DNA of 64,000 nucleotides from Paenibacillus glycinis. GTDB taxonomy: Bacteria; Bacillota; Bacilli; Paenibacillales; Paenibacillaceae. Positions 26,101 to 34,161 of the stretch are shown here, piece after piece (within the stretch, counting starts at the first letter, position 1; every line of letters starts with the position of its first letter). The notes under the pieces are model-generated. The model was not told where the DNA came from, made no database searches, and saw nothing but the letters and a program-made list of their open reading frames with translations. The DNA lies in the NCBI RefSeq assembly GCF_009909185.1, contig NZ_JAAAMV010000031.1:1-64000 (forward strand), read 5' to 3'. The position numbers were made by a program, and so were the translations under genes.

Positions 26101-26445
26101 GGTCAATGGACGACGAGCTACAGCGTGAAGCATCTCGGAGGCAGAGCCATCTACTCGGATAAAGCGGGCAGCTACGCAAAATTGAAATTCGTGGGCACGC
26201 AGGCGAAGCTGTACGCGCTCGTCGGCAAGGACCGCGGCAAAGCGAATATCTATATCGACGACAAGCTGGTTACGCCGGATGCGATCGATCTGTACGGCAA
26301 AGCCGACCAGTACCGCGCCGTCGTATTCGAATCGAATGTCCTCGCCGCGGGCGCCCATACGATCAAAATCGTCAATCTGGGCGAGAAAAATCCGTCTTCC
26401 GCCGGCACGATCGTCTCGCTCGATGCCTTGTCCGTCACGCCGTAA
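23128..26445 (+). CDS. Secreted subtilase-family (S8) protein with a lost catalytic His, probable pseudoprotease
   Basis: 1105 residues. Signal peptide (about 1-31), I9-like propeptide region (about 78-145), S8 domain (about 170-735), PPC domain (about 755-845), then two related beta-sandwich modules (about 850-975 and 980-1105). Asp227 (MDSGIQIDHPD) and Ser682 (RGTSIAA) of the triad are present, but the HGTxVAG motif reads EGTAVAG, so the catalytic His is Glu285; the oxyanion Asn position is also changed (GAGD, Asp373). Between the oxyanion region and the Ser lies an insertion (about 435-660) with Rossmann-like strands. Other S8 landmarks are well kept, so the loss is selective. TTG start at 23128 with aggaggg upstream. 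First of two S8 genes, 42 bases apart. Confidence 0.88.
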   Translation: MKREQAIKSIAITAFASLMIGSVSPASTHAAEANPKKSTWTAKTAPKENIVQIAPKAGASNDGKALPPTSDESLEGVDRIIVKYKPGHAAGAASILPAGKAKSSAKLAGIDASVIELTSADDVKTLLDKLNKDPNVLYAEPDRKLYKSNASADSLNQIKKIAEDATLPDDTYFDKQWGLHNTGQTPPFNLNNPFQEGYPGVPGLDIKAPEAWTVTKGNPDVVVAVMDSGIQIDHPDLTDSIWTNPKERAGNGTDDDNNHYADDVHGWNFVEDNNQIYSELDLNSEGTAVAGIIAGSVNNGTGLAGIAPNVKIMPLKYIGAEYGYLSDLIEAIEYAENNGAQIADISAQTFEYSQALKDAIDASSMLFVTGAGDYRVNIDGTPSYPAAFDSPNILSVTGIDNEGQIVNDANIGFGSVDVAAPGEAIAAAVPVSNTGLAAEIHDPANGSKAIFNGIAFENILDEEDADYDYRQDAFDTAMDYLEVSKSDPDHKILLVQDDLSNYTALPSTSKLAKYTDLLQDYAGVDIVQASPDGGDGPTLAKMQAYDAVIWFTGMADRYYVSNLTANDQKNLTDFLHGGGHLMLTGTNVLNGPTEYMGEEDSSIIDTPFVKDVLHLAFMDQYFYSNAIGVPGTIYDYKDYPLDEDKDSYNWIISRDPSIAKIDLLNVTKDFKGSSYGYMRGTSIAAAHAAGAAALVLSQETSLSALAVKQRVINSGTKISSLSGKVASGRMINAYQALTDDEIPGSPFTGDSISNGLDDSSDLNDVYAVELHAGENIGVSMTGDKNTDFDLYLYAPDATTVNLNEHILAYSENDKTSAESIDYKVTTSGTYYLNVFAHKGKGAYSLTLQRDNQIGDYEDSSSSLAFSGPWKQVSGSVYTGGSKKEIDAAGNVEFAFVGSYFSWIGSKNADQGIADVYVDGVKVASPSLYSAKSLNKQIVFEKMLPFGQHAIKIAWTGKHDPSAKKSAGTFINVDAFNVANLIQDNDPGLTLSGQWTTSYSVKHLGGRAIYSDKAGSYAKLKFVGTQAKLYALVGKDRGKANIYIDDKLVTPDAIDLYGKADQYRAVVFESNVLAAGAHTIKIVNLGEKNPSSAGTIVSLDALSVTP

Positions 26446-26487
26446 ATGGTCATCATTCATCATTCATAGGAAAAGAGGAATCGCAAA

Positions 26488-29400
26488 TTGGCTAAATCCA
26501 TGATCAAACAATCGGTCGCCCTCCTCACGGCCGCCATGCTGCTGACGGCTCCCTTCGGCCACGCAAGCGAAGCGGCCGGCGCGGAGACGAATCTCGCCGA
26601 TATCCTTCATCCCGGCGGTCCGCTGTTTCCCACGAACCTAAGCGAGCTGCAGGCCCTGAATACGACCGGCGGCGCTGCCGGCAATCCGGGCGCGACCGTC
26701 GACCCGGGCATCGACACGACTTCGGCCGGCAAGATCAACGTCATCGTGCAGCTCAGCACCCCGCCGGTGTCCGTCGCCAAGTACGCCTCGGAGCTGTCGC
26801 GAAGCTCGTTCTCGGCCGATTCGGTCCAGCGCGCGGTCAAGACGGAGCAAGCTTCGTTCGTGAGCGCCGCCGGCAGCAAAGGCGTCGGCATGACCGTGAA
26901 CTACCAGTACGACACGGTATTGAACGGCATGGAAGTGACCGTGAACGCCAATCAAATTCCGAAGCTGGCGCAGATGGCCGGCGTCAAGGCGATCAGCAAG
27001 AATCGCACTTATTATCCGATCCCGATGCCGGCAACGCCCGAATACGGCGCGGACGGCGCAAGCGAAATCAACTACGATATCGATCCCATCAAGCAAATCG
27101 GAGCGGATACCGCCTGGACGAAAGGCTTGACGGGGAAAGGCATGAAGATCGGCGTCATCGATACCGGCATCGATTATGACCATCCCGATCTGAAAGGCGC
27201 CTACAAGGGCGGGTACGATTCCTACTATAAGGACAACGACCCGTACGAGGACGTCCCGAACATCAGCTACGGCTTTGCGGGTTCCGAACACGGTACGCAC
27301 GTTGCCGGAACCATCGCAGGCCGCGCGGCCAATCCGAACGCCGAGCTCGTGCAGAAGGGGATCGCGTACGAGGCCGATCTCTATTCCTATAAAGTATTAG
27401 GGGCAAAATGGAACGAGGAGAAGCAACAAGTCGATGTGACGGGCTCATCCGCCCAGGTCATCGACGGCATCGAGCATGCCATCAAAGACCATATGGATGT
27501 CATTAACATGTCCTTGGGCTCGGATATGGAGAAAAGCCCGAATTCGCCCGATTCCATCGCGGTCAACAATGCGGTGCTTTCCGGCGTGATCGCGGTCGTG
27601 GCGAACGGCAACGCAGCGGCCGACGGGTATTATTACTATTCCATGGGTTCGCCGGCAAGCGCGCAGCTGGGCATTTCGGTCGCGGCGGCCACGAGCACCA
27701 GCCGCCACTTCGGCGGCAGCTTCACGGATTCGCTGACGGCCGGTCAACCGGCGTATTCGATCGATGCCATGGCTTGGCAGGACAATCAATCGAACTTCGG
27801 CGAGATTCTGGGAACGGATCCGCTGGATGCCGTGTACGTCGGTTTGGGGGATGACGAAGATTACACGACCGACGTGTCGGGCAAAGTGGTTCTCGCCTCG
27901 CGAGGCGTGCTTGCGTTCGTGGACAAGATCGCCATCGCCAAGCGGCACGGCGCGAAAGCGATCGTCATTTTTAACGGCAAAGAGGTAAAAGACACGACTG
28001 AAGCGGACCTCTCCGCGCATATCGACGACCGGGACGGCAAGATCGGATCCGTCGCGTTCCTGGGCGAGAACTCCGATTATCTCCCGGCCTTCGATATGTC
28101 GGGTTCGGAGGGAAGGGCGCTTGCAAGGAAGATCATCGATCCCGCGAACGAAGGCGCGCCGCTGCAATTCGCGTTCGGGGCCGAATTTCCCGAGACGGTG
28201 CTGCCCGGCGACACGATCGCCGATTTCAGCTCGCGCGGTCCGAACTCGGACGGCAATTACAGCATCAAGCCCGATATCACCGCGCCGGGCGTGAACATCC
28301 GCTCGACGTGGCCGGCTTACGGGGAACTGGATTACGGATATGAACCGATTCCCGACTATGATACGGCCTATTACCGGATCAGCGGCACGAGCATGGCTAC
28401 GCCGCATATTGCCGGATTGGCCCTGCTTATGAAGCAAGAGCATCCCGACTGGACGCCGCGCGACGTGCGCGCCGCGCTCGCCAATACGTCGGATACGCTG
28501 CGCGACGAGAACGGCACGCAATACGACGTCTATTCGCAAGGCGCGGGACGGGCGGATGTGGCCGATGCGATCCTGACGCCGGCGATCGTGGAAGCGATGG
28601 ATCCGATCACGATCTACGACGAGAAAATGAACGCGAAGGTCATCGACAGCGAAGCGAGCAGCCTAAGCTTCGGGGCGATCGAGCCCGGGGCCGACCCGCT
28701 CTCCAAGCCGCTTCGGCTCAAGAACTTTTCGGACGGCCCCGTGACGTACTCGGCTTCCGTGATCATGCATCCGAGCGTCACTTCGGATCCGTCCGATCCG
28801 ATCGCGACGCCGGACGTGAACGACGTCGCAGTGGAGCTTGGCGGACTTGATGCCGGCGCGAGTACCATCACCGCGGGCGCGGCTTCCAGCCAGCCGTTCA
28901 CGCTCACGGCTGCGGCGAAGAGCGATGCCGCGCATGGCGTGTACGAAGGAGAAGTCAAATTGGAAAGCGGCGACGGGAAGCCCGCGCTTCATCTGCCGTT
29001 CGTCATCCATGTCGGCGACGACGTGGCCGATAACGATTTTACGCTGCAAAACTTCTCCCTGTCCGGCTTGAAGATCGTGCCTGACACGGCAATCGACGCA
29101 TCGGCAACCTTGGCCGACGATTCCATGAACTATGCCGCGGTCTACGCCTATAACATGGACGAAGAATACGTGGGCACGCTCGCATATGTTTACAATGTCG
29201 ATGAAGAGACGCAAAGCTTGAATCCGCTGCCGGCCGGCGATCTTCGGATCGAGAAACTGGATGGCACCTATACCGACGAGACCGAGGACGAGAACGGTTA
29301 CGAGACCATCAAACAGCTGCCGGAAGGCCAATACGTGCTGCAATTGATCGTGGCGCATCTCATTGGAGGAGGCGACGCGGATCTCGTCCAATCGGCAGGC

Positions 29401-30759
29401 TCGATGATCTATGTCCAGGCTGAGCCGGACGGTACCGACGAACCGGGCAATCCAGACGAGCCGGGCAACCCCGGCGATCCGGGAACTCCGACCAATCCGG
29501 GTAACGGAGGAGGCGGCGTGCCGACCGAACCGGTAACGACGCCAACCTCGGAAACGCTGGCTTCCGTCGTGCCGTTCGATCAGAAGCTGGTGCCGCTGAC
29601 AAGCGCCACAGAAACGAAGGATAACCATACGGTCATCACCGTAACGGATGCCGAGCTTCAGAAAGCGCTCGACGGCGCGAACGGCGCTCCGGTTGCCTTC
29701 AGCGTCGCCGCGACCTCCGCGGACGCATCCGCCGCCGACGCGCGCCTCTTCTTGACGGCCGCGCAGGTGAAGCTGCTGCAATCGGCCGACGCGCAAGCAT
29801 CCGTCGCGTTCACGTGGAACGACGCTTCCGTTGCGATGCCGTTGTCGGCGCTGAAAGGAATCGATGCCGATTTCGAGCTCGAGATCAATCAAGCCGCCGA
29901 TCAAGCGTCGCAGTTTACGAAAGCCTATGCGACGGCAACCGTGCTCGGAACGCCGTATGCGTTCGAAGCGCGTACGATCGTCGGCGGAGCGGAAAAGCCG
30001 CTTGCACTGGCGCCTGACCAAACGGTTCGCCGCGCGTTCCTGTTGGGCAAAGGCATCGATGCAAGCACGGCCGGCGCGCTCTACGCCGAAGGCGGAAGCG
30101 TGCACCCCGTGCCTGCCGCCTTCAAGAAAACCGCTGACGGCGAAACGCTCGTATCGATTACGCGTCCAGGCTTCTCCGTATACGCCGTCGCAACGCGTCA
30201 TGTCGCGTTCGCGGACGCGACAACCTCGTGGGCAGCGGAACAGATTCAGACGCTGGCGGACAAATTCCTCTTGAACGGCACGTCCGCAACCGCGTTCTCG
30301 CCGAAGAAGTCCGTCACGCGCGCCGAATTCGCCGCCATGCTGGTGAACGCGATCGGCTTGAGCAAAAGCGCCGCGTCCGCGCCGTTCGCGGATATCCGCG
30401 GAACGGAATGGTTCGCGCAAGACGTGGCCGCGGCGTACCAGGCCGGTCTGGTCACGGGCAGCGAAGGCAAATTCAGTCCGAACGATCCAATCACGCGTCA
30501 GGATCTGACCGTCATGCTCGCCAGAGCCATGAAGCTGCTGCATATCGTCAAGACCGGCGGCACGCCGGACCGTCCTTACGCCGATGCGTCCAAGTTCGGT
30601 TCGTACGCCCAAGACAGCATCCAAGCCGTAACGGATGCCGGATTGATGCAGGGACTGGAGAAGCAAGGACAACTCTTCTTCGATCCCGCGATGCCGACGA
30701 CGCGCGAAGCCGCGGCGAAGGTGCTGTACCAATTGCTCACGGCAGGCAGCTTGATCTGA
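26488..30759 (+). CDS. Secreted S8 serine protease with PA domain and SLH anchor
   Basis: 1423 residues. Signal peptide (about 1-29), I9-type propeptide (about 80-175), S8 domain with an intact triad: Asp225 (IDTGIDYDHPD), His268 (HGTHVAG), Ser635 (SGTSMATPH) and oxyanion Asn375 (NGN). A protease-associated domain is inserted before the Ser (about 450-520). Fn3-like regions follow, then a proline/glycine-rich linker near 985-1015 and three SLH domains (about 1241-1423). It should work as a cell-surface endoprotease of the C5a-peptidase/Vpr type. TTG start at 26488 with aagagga upstream. It forms an operon with the preceding pseudoprotease. Confidence 0.93.
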   Translation: MAKSMIKQSVALLTAAMLLTAPFGHASEAAGAETNLADILHPGGPLFPTNLSELQALNTTGGAAGNPGATVDPGIDTTSAGKINVIVQLSTPPVSVAKYASELSRSSFSADSVQRAVKTEQASFVSAAGSKGVGMTVNYQYDTVLNGMEVTVNANQIPKLAQMAGVKAISKNRTYYPIPMPATPEYGADGASEINYDIDPIKQIGADTAWTKGLTGKGMKIGVIDTGIDYDHPDLKGAYKGGYDSYYKDNDPYEDVPNISYGFAGSEHGTHVAGTIAGRAANPNAELVQKGIAYEADLYSYKVLGAKWNEEKQQVDVTGSSAQVIDGIEHAIKDHMDVINMSLGSDMEKSPNSPDSIAVNNAVLSGVIAVVANGNAAADGYYYYSMGSPASAQLGISVAAATSTSRHFGGSFTDSLTAGQPAYSIDAMAWQDNQSNFGEILGTDPLDAVYVGLGDDEDYTTDVSGKVVLASRGVLAFVDKIAIAKRHGAKAIVIFNGKEVKDTTEADLSAHIDDRDGKIGSVAFLGENSDYLPAFDMSGSEGRALARKIIDPANEGAPLQFAFGAEFPETVLPGDTIADFSSRGPNSDGNYSIKPDITAPGVNIRSTWPAYGELDYGYEPIPDYDTAYYRISGTSMATPHIAGLALLMKQEHPDWTPRDVRAALANTSDTLRDENGTQYDVYSQGAGRADVADAILTPAIVEAMDPITIYDEKMNAKVIDSEASSLSFGAIEPGADPLSKPLRLKNFSDGPVTYSASVIMHPSVTSDPSDPIATPDVNDVAVELGGLDAGASTITAGAASSQPFTLTAAAKSDAAHGVYEGEVKLESGDGKPALHLPFVIHVGDDVADNDFTLQNFSLSGLKIVPDTAIDASATLADDSMNYAAVYAYNMDEEYVGTLAYVYNVDEETQSLNPLPAGDLRIEKLDGTYTDETEDENGYETIKQLPEGQYVLQLIVAHLIGGGDADLVQSAGSMIYVQAEPDGTDEPGNPDEPGNPGDPGTPTNPGNGGGGVPTEPVTTPTSETLASVVPFDQKLVPLTSATETKDNHTVITVTDAELQKALDGANGAPVAFSVAATSADASAADARLFLTAAQVKLLQSADAQASVAFTWNDASVAMPLSALKGIDADFELEINQAADQASQFTKAYATATVLGTPYAFEARTIVGGAEKPLALAPDQTVRRAFLLGKGIDASTAGALYAEGGSVHPVPAAFKKTADGETLVSITRPGFSVYAVATRHVAFADATTSWAAEQIQTLADKFLLNGTSATAFSPKKSVTRAEFAAMLVNAIGLSKSAASAPFADIRGTEWFAQDVAAAYQAGLVTGSEGKFSPNDPITRQDLTVMLARAMKLLHIVKTGGTPDRPYADASKFGSYAQDSIQAVTDAGLMQGLEKQGQLFFDPAMPTTREAAAKVLYQLLTAGSLI

Positions 30760-30830
30760 ATGCAGTTTGATTGCATGCAAGGATTGCGAATCCCATGAAA
30801 TCTCCCGATTCGGGATTCGCGCGATGAATC

Positions 30831-30871
30831 GGCAGACGGATGCTTACACAGCGTCCGCCTGCCGTTTTTAT
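30831..30871 (+). terminator. Intrinsic terminator of the subtilase operon
   Basis: ggcagacgga (30831-30840) pairs with tccgcctgcc (30854-30863, one mismatch), then gttttta. A second hairpin without T-run (gcgaatccc / gggattcgc, 30787-30820) lies just before it. Confidence 0.75.
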
Positions 30872-31073
30872 TTGCGTTCCGACGGGAATGAACGGAATCC
30901 AACGCGTCGGCGAGCAGGCGGAATTTGGTGTTAGCCGCTTGATTTCCGGTCATCCTAACGAGAAGCGCGAAGAGCGGCGATCCCGGCGGGATGTTCCATT
31001 CCGTGTTGCGCGGTTTGTCGAATCGTGACATGATAAGGTAAAAAGCGGCATAACCAAAGAGAGGGCACGCGCG

Positions 31074-32819
31074 ATGAAGAGCACCGACCGAATCATGCAA
31101 AGGCCAAGCGGCAGGTCCATGACCTTGAAAAAAAGAATCATCATTCTTTTTTTGATCAGCTCCCTGCTGCCGTTTATTTTTGTATTCTTCATCTCCTACC
31201 ATACGATTTATTCGATCCTGACGAACAAAATCCAGGATAACCTGCAGAGCAATCTGCGGCAGGTCGAGCTTTCCTTGGAGAATGCCATCGGCAACTTGAA
31301 CTCGGTCTCGGAGCAGCTCGCCTTCAAAGGCTCGATCGGCCGGGATTTGGAGATCCTGCTTACCTCCGACAACGCCTACGAACGATCGCAAATGACGACG
31401 CAGATCAACGCCGAGCTCAACCTGATCACCTTTACGAATACGAACGTCGGGCTCACGATGTACTATTTTCAGAAGGACGGGCTGCATCAGTTCGAGAATA
31501 CGGGCGTCAAACCCGATTTCGATCCGAACGCGCTTCCGCTGCTGACCGAATATTACGGCATTACCTACTACGGCCCGCATATCAGCTACGACCGCTTCAA
31601 CAATAATTACGTGCTGTCCGCGCTGCGGAAGGTCGATCTGCCCAGCCGGGACGACGTGTACGTCTATATCGAGAGCAATTTCAAGCTGACGGAAAGCCTG
31701 CTGGACAACGGCAAGAACCCGCAGCATGCGTACTATCTGTTCCTGGACAACAACCGCAAGATCACCTACAGCGAGATTCCGGACGAATATCCGCTCGACT
31801 CGGCGTTTACCAGCGAATCGCCCGACAAATCCCGCGGCCTGAACAAGGAATTTTATTGGTTCGACGAGACCAGCAACCAGGGCTGGAGCATCGTGTCCGT
31901 CATCTCGAACGCGGATTACAACAAGGAAATGAACAAATGGTTTCTCCAAACCCTCGTGTCCTCGATGTTCTTCCTCGGTGTCAGCGTGTTCATGGCGTGG
32001 CTGCTGTGGAAAATGGTGTATCGCCCGTTATCGAACTTCAACAAGGAAATCAAACTGATGACCAGCAACAAGACGCCGTCCGTGCTCGTCCAGACCCGGA
32101 TCCCGGAATTCGATCAGCTCTTGGAGCAGTTCCGCGACATGAAGACGCAGATCTGGGACCTGTTCGTGGAGGTGCAGCATAAAGAGAAACGGAGAGCGGA
32201 CCTGGAAGTCGAGAAGCTGCTCTACCAGATCAATCCGCATTTTCTCATGAATACGCTGGATACGGTGCATTGGCTCGCCGTCATGAACGGGCAGGGCGAG
32301 ATCGACCGGATCATCACGTCGCTCAACAAGCTGCTGCATTATAACTTGGGCAAGCTCGGGCAGTCCTCGACGATCCGCGACGAGGTCGATGCGCTCAAGC
32401 AGTATTTGATCCTGCAGAAGGTCCGCTACGATTTCGAGTTCCAGGTGGATATCGAGGTGGATCAGAGCTTGCTCGACATGCCGATTCCCCGCTTCATCCT
32501 GCAGCCGCTCGTGGAGAACTCCCTCTATCACGGCTTCAGCGACAACGGCATCATCCAGGTTCGGGTCAAGGCGCAGGAGATGATCGAGATTTCCATCCAG
32601 GATAACGGCTCCGGCATGACGCAGGAAGCCATCGCCAAGCTGCTCCACAGCGAACAGATGGAACGGGAGAAGGTCGGCATGGGCATCGGCATGAATTACG
32701 TGAAACGGATGCTGGAAGTGTACTACAACGGCAAAGCGCGGATACATATCGCGAGCGCTCCCGGACAGGGGACGAGCATCTATCTGAGCTTGCCGTTATC
32801 GAAGGAGGATACGCCGTGA
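31074..32819 (+). CDS. Sensor histidine kinase, YesM type (module 2)
   Basis: 581 residues: membrane helix (about 22-41), extracellular sensing domain to about 285, second helix (about 290-312), HAMP linker, His_kinase domain with His389 in QINPHFLMNTLD, and C-terminal ATPase domain (DNGSGM, GMGIGMNYV). It shares the whole layout with the module 1 kinase but is clearly diverged in the sensor part, so it should respond to a different sugar. agaggg precedes the ATG. Confidence 0.92.
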   Translation: MKSTDRIMQRPSGRSMTLKKRIIILFLISSLLPFIFVFFISYHTIYSILTNKIQDNLQSNLRQVELSLENAIGNLNSVSEQLAFKGSIGRDLEILLTSDNAYERSQMTTQINAELNLITFTNTNVGLTMYYFQKDGLHQFENTGVKPDFDPNALPLLTEYYGITYYGPHISYDRFNNNYVLSALRKVDLPSRDDVYVYIESNFKLTESLLDNGKNPQHAYYLFLDNNRKITYSEIPDEYPLDSAFTSESPDKSRGLNKEFYWFDETSNQGWSIVSVISNADYNKEMNKWFLQTLVSSMFFLGVSVFMAWLLWKMVYRPLSNFNKEIKLMTSNKTPSVLVQTRIPEFDQLLEQFRDMKTQIWDLFVEVQHKEKRRADLEVEKLLYQINPHFLMNTLDTVHWLAVMNGQGEIDRIITSLNKLLHYNLGKLGQSSTIRDEVDALKQYLILQKVRYDFEFQVDIEVDQSLLDMPIPRFILQPLVENSLYHGFSDNGIIQVRVKAQEMIEISIQDNGSGMTQEAIAKLLHSEQMEREKVGMGIGMNYVKRMLEVYYNGKARIHIASAPGQGTSIYLSLPLSKEDTP

Positions 32820-33913
32820 TTCGGGTACTGGTCGTCGACGACGAGAAGTTGGTAAGGCAGGGCTTGATCACGTCTTTGCCGTGGGCGGAGTACGGCATGG
32901 AGGTGGTGGGCGAAGCCAAGAACGGGGAGAAGGCCATCGAATTTCTGGCGGAGCGCGAGGTGGACTTGATGCTGACGGACCTGGCCATGCCCGTCATGTC
33001 CGGCATCGAGCTGATGCGGATCGTCCGCAAGCGTTATCCGCGGCTGTATATTATCGTCCTGACGCTTCACCAGGACTTTGAATATATTCAGGAGGCGCTG
33101 CGGCTCGGGGCTATCGATTACATCGCCAAAGTGGAGCTGACGGCCGATCGCTTCTCCGAAATCCTGGCGCGCATTCGCGAGCGGATCGCGGAGGAAGAAA
33201 AGAAACGGCAGCAGTCCGGCGGCGAGACGTCTGCCGAAGGGAACGAGGATCGTACGCTCCCGGAAGCGCAGGCGGTTCTGCCGGACGTGAACGAAGACCG
33301 GCTGTCCGATGCGGCCGAGCACTGGTTGTCCCCCGGCTGGGTGCAGGACGACGAAGGCTTCGGGCTTCTTCGGGACAAGCTATGTGCCATGAACCTTTCT
33401 CCGGACAGGCTGATGCGGCTGCTGTCCAGGCTGACGGAGGAATGGAATGCGCTGTACGGCTCTATACTGGCGGAAAAGCTCGAGCTGCCGGCAGCCTTCG
33501 CCGATTGGCCGGCGGTCTCGGAGTGGCTGAACCGGACCAGAACGGCGTTAAGCAAGGCATTGGGATCGCCGCATTATTCGCAGGAAGTCCAGGATGCCGT
33601 CAAGAAGGCCGTCCAATTGATCCAAGAGCAGTTGGGCGGACAGCTGTACGCCGCCGATATCGCGAAGCGGGTCAATATGAGCCGCAGTTATTTCAGCCAA
33701 TGCTTCCGGGACATCGTCGGGAAGACGTTTAACGAGTACGTGCGTCAGGCGAGAGTGGACAAAGCCAAGGAATACCTGATGCATACGAATATGCCGATCC
33801 TGTGGGTCGCCGAGAAAACCGGGTATTTGGACGGCAAGTATTTCAGCACGGTGTTTCGCGATCAGACCGGCGAGCTGCCGAGCGCCTTCCGTAAAATCCA
33901 TCGCAAGGAATAG
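32816..33913 (+). CDS. Response regulator with AraC DNA-binding domain, YesN type (module 2)
   Basis: 365 residues: receiver (acidic pocket at 8-10, Asp55 in LTDLAMPV, Lys105), linker, and AraC double helix-turn-helix at the C-terminus (ADIAKRVNMSRSYFSQCF, ILWVAEKTGYLDGKYFSTVF). GTG start overlaps the kinase stop by four bases (gtga), giving tight translational coupling. Confidence 0.94.
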   Translation: MIRVLVVDDEKLVRQGLITSLPWAEYGMEVVGEAKNGEKAIEFLAEREVDLMLTDLAMPVMSGIELMRIVRKRYPRLYIIVLTLHQDFEYIQEALRLGAIDYIAKVELTADRFSEILARIRERIAEEEKKRQQSGGETSAEGNEDRTLPEAQAVLPDVNEDRLSDAAEHWLSPGWVQDDEGFGLLRDKLCAMNLSPDRLMRLLSRLTEEWNALYGSILAEKLELPAAFADWPAVSEWLNRTRTALSKALGSPHYSQEVQDAVKKAVQLIQEQLGGQLYAADIAKRVNMSRSYFSQCFRDIVGKTFNEYVRQARVDKAKEYLMHTNMPILWVAEKTGYLDGKYFSTVFRDQTGELPSAFRKIHRKE

Positions 33914-33933
33914 GACGGAAGACCCCGTTCTCG

Positions 33934-33998
33934 AATCGGACATATGTCGCACTCCTGCCGCCGAACGCGCCGCAGGGTAGACATATGTCCGATTTTAT
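33934..33998 (+). terminator. Long stem-loop after module 2 regulator
   Basis: aatcggacatatgtc (33934-33948) and gacatatgtccgatt (33980-33994) pair perfectly over 15 bp, with an inner ctcctgc/gcaggg stem; a short TTTTA overlaps the end. Confidence 0.75.
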
Positions 33999-34161
33999 GA
34001 GGCGGGCAAGTGTCCGATCCGGACAAAATCAACCTTGGAGAGCAGGAATCCCGCACATTTCTCCCCATGATCTCCAAACCGCTTCCCGTCTTAATGGGAG
34101 CTATGGATGCGTTATATTTATGGAGCAAGAACGATGACTAGTCGGAAAGAAGGGGAGCAAG

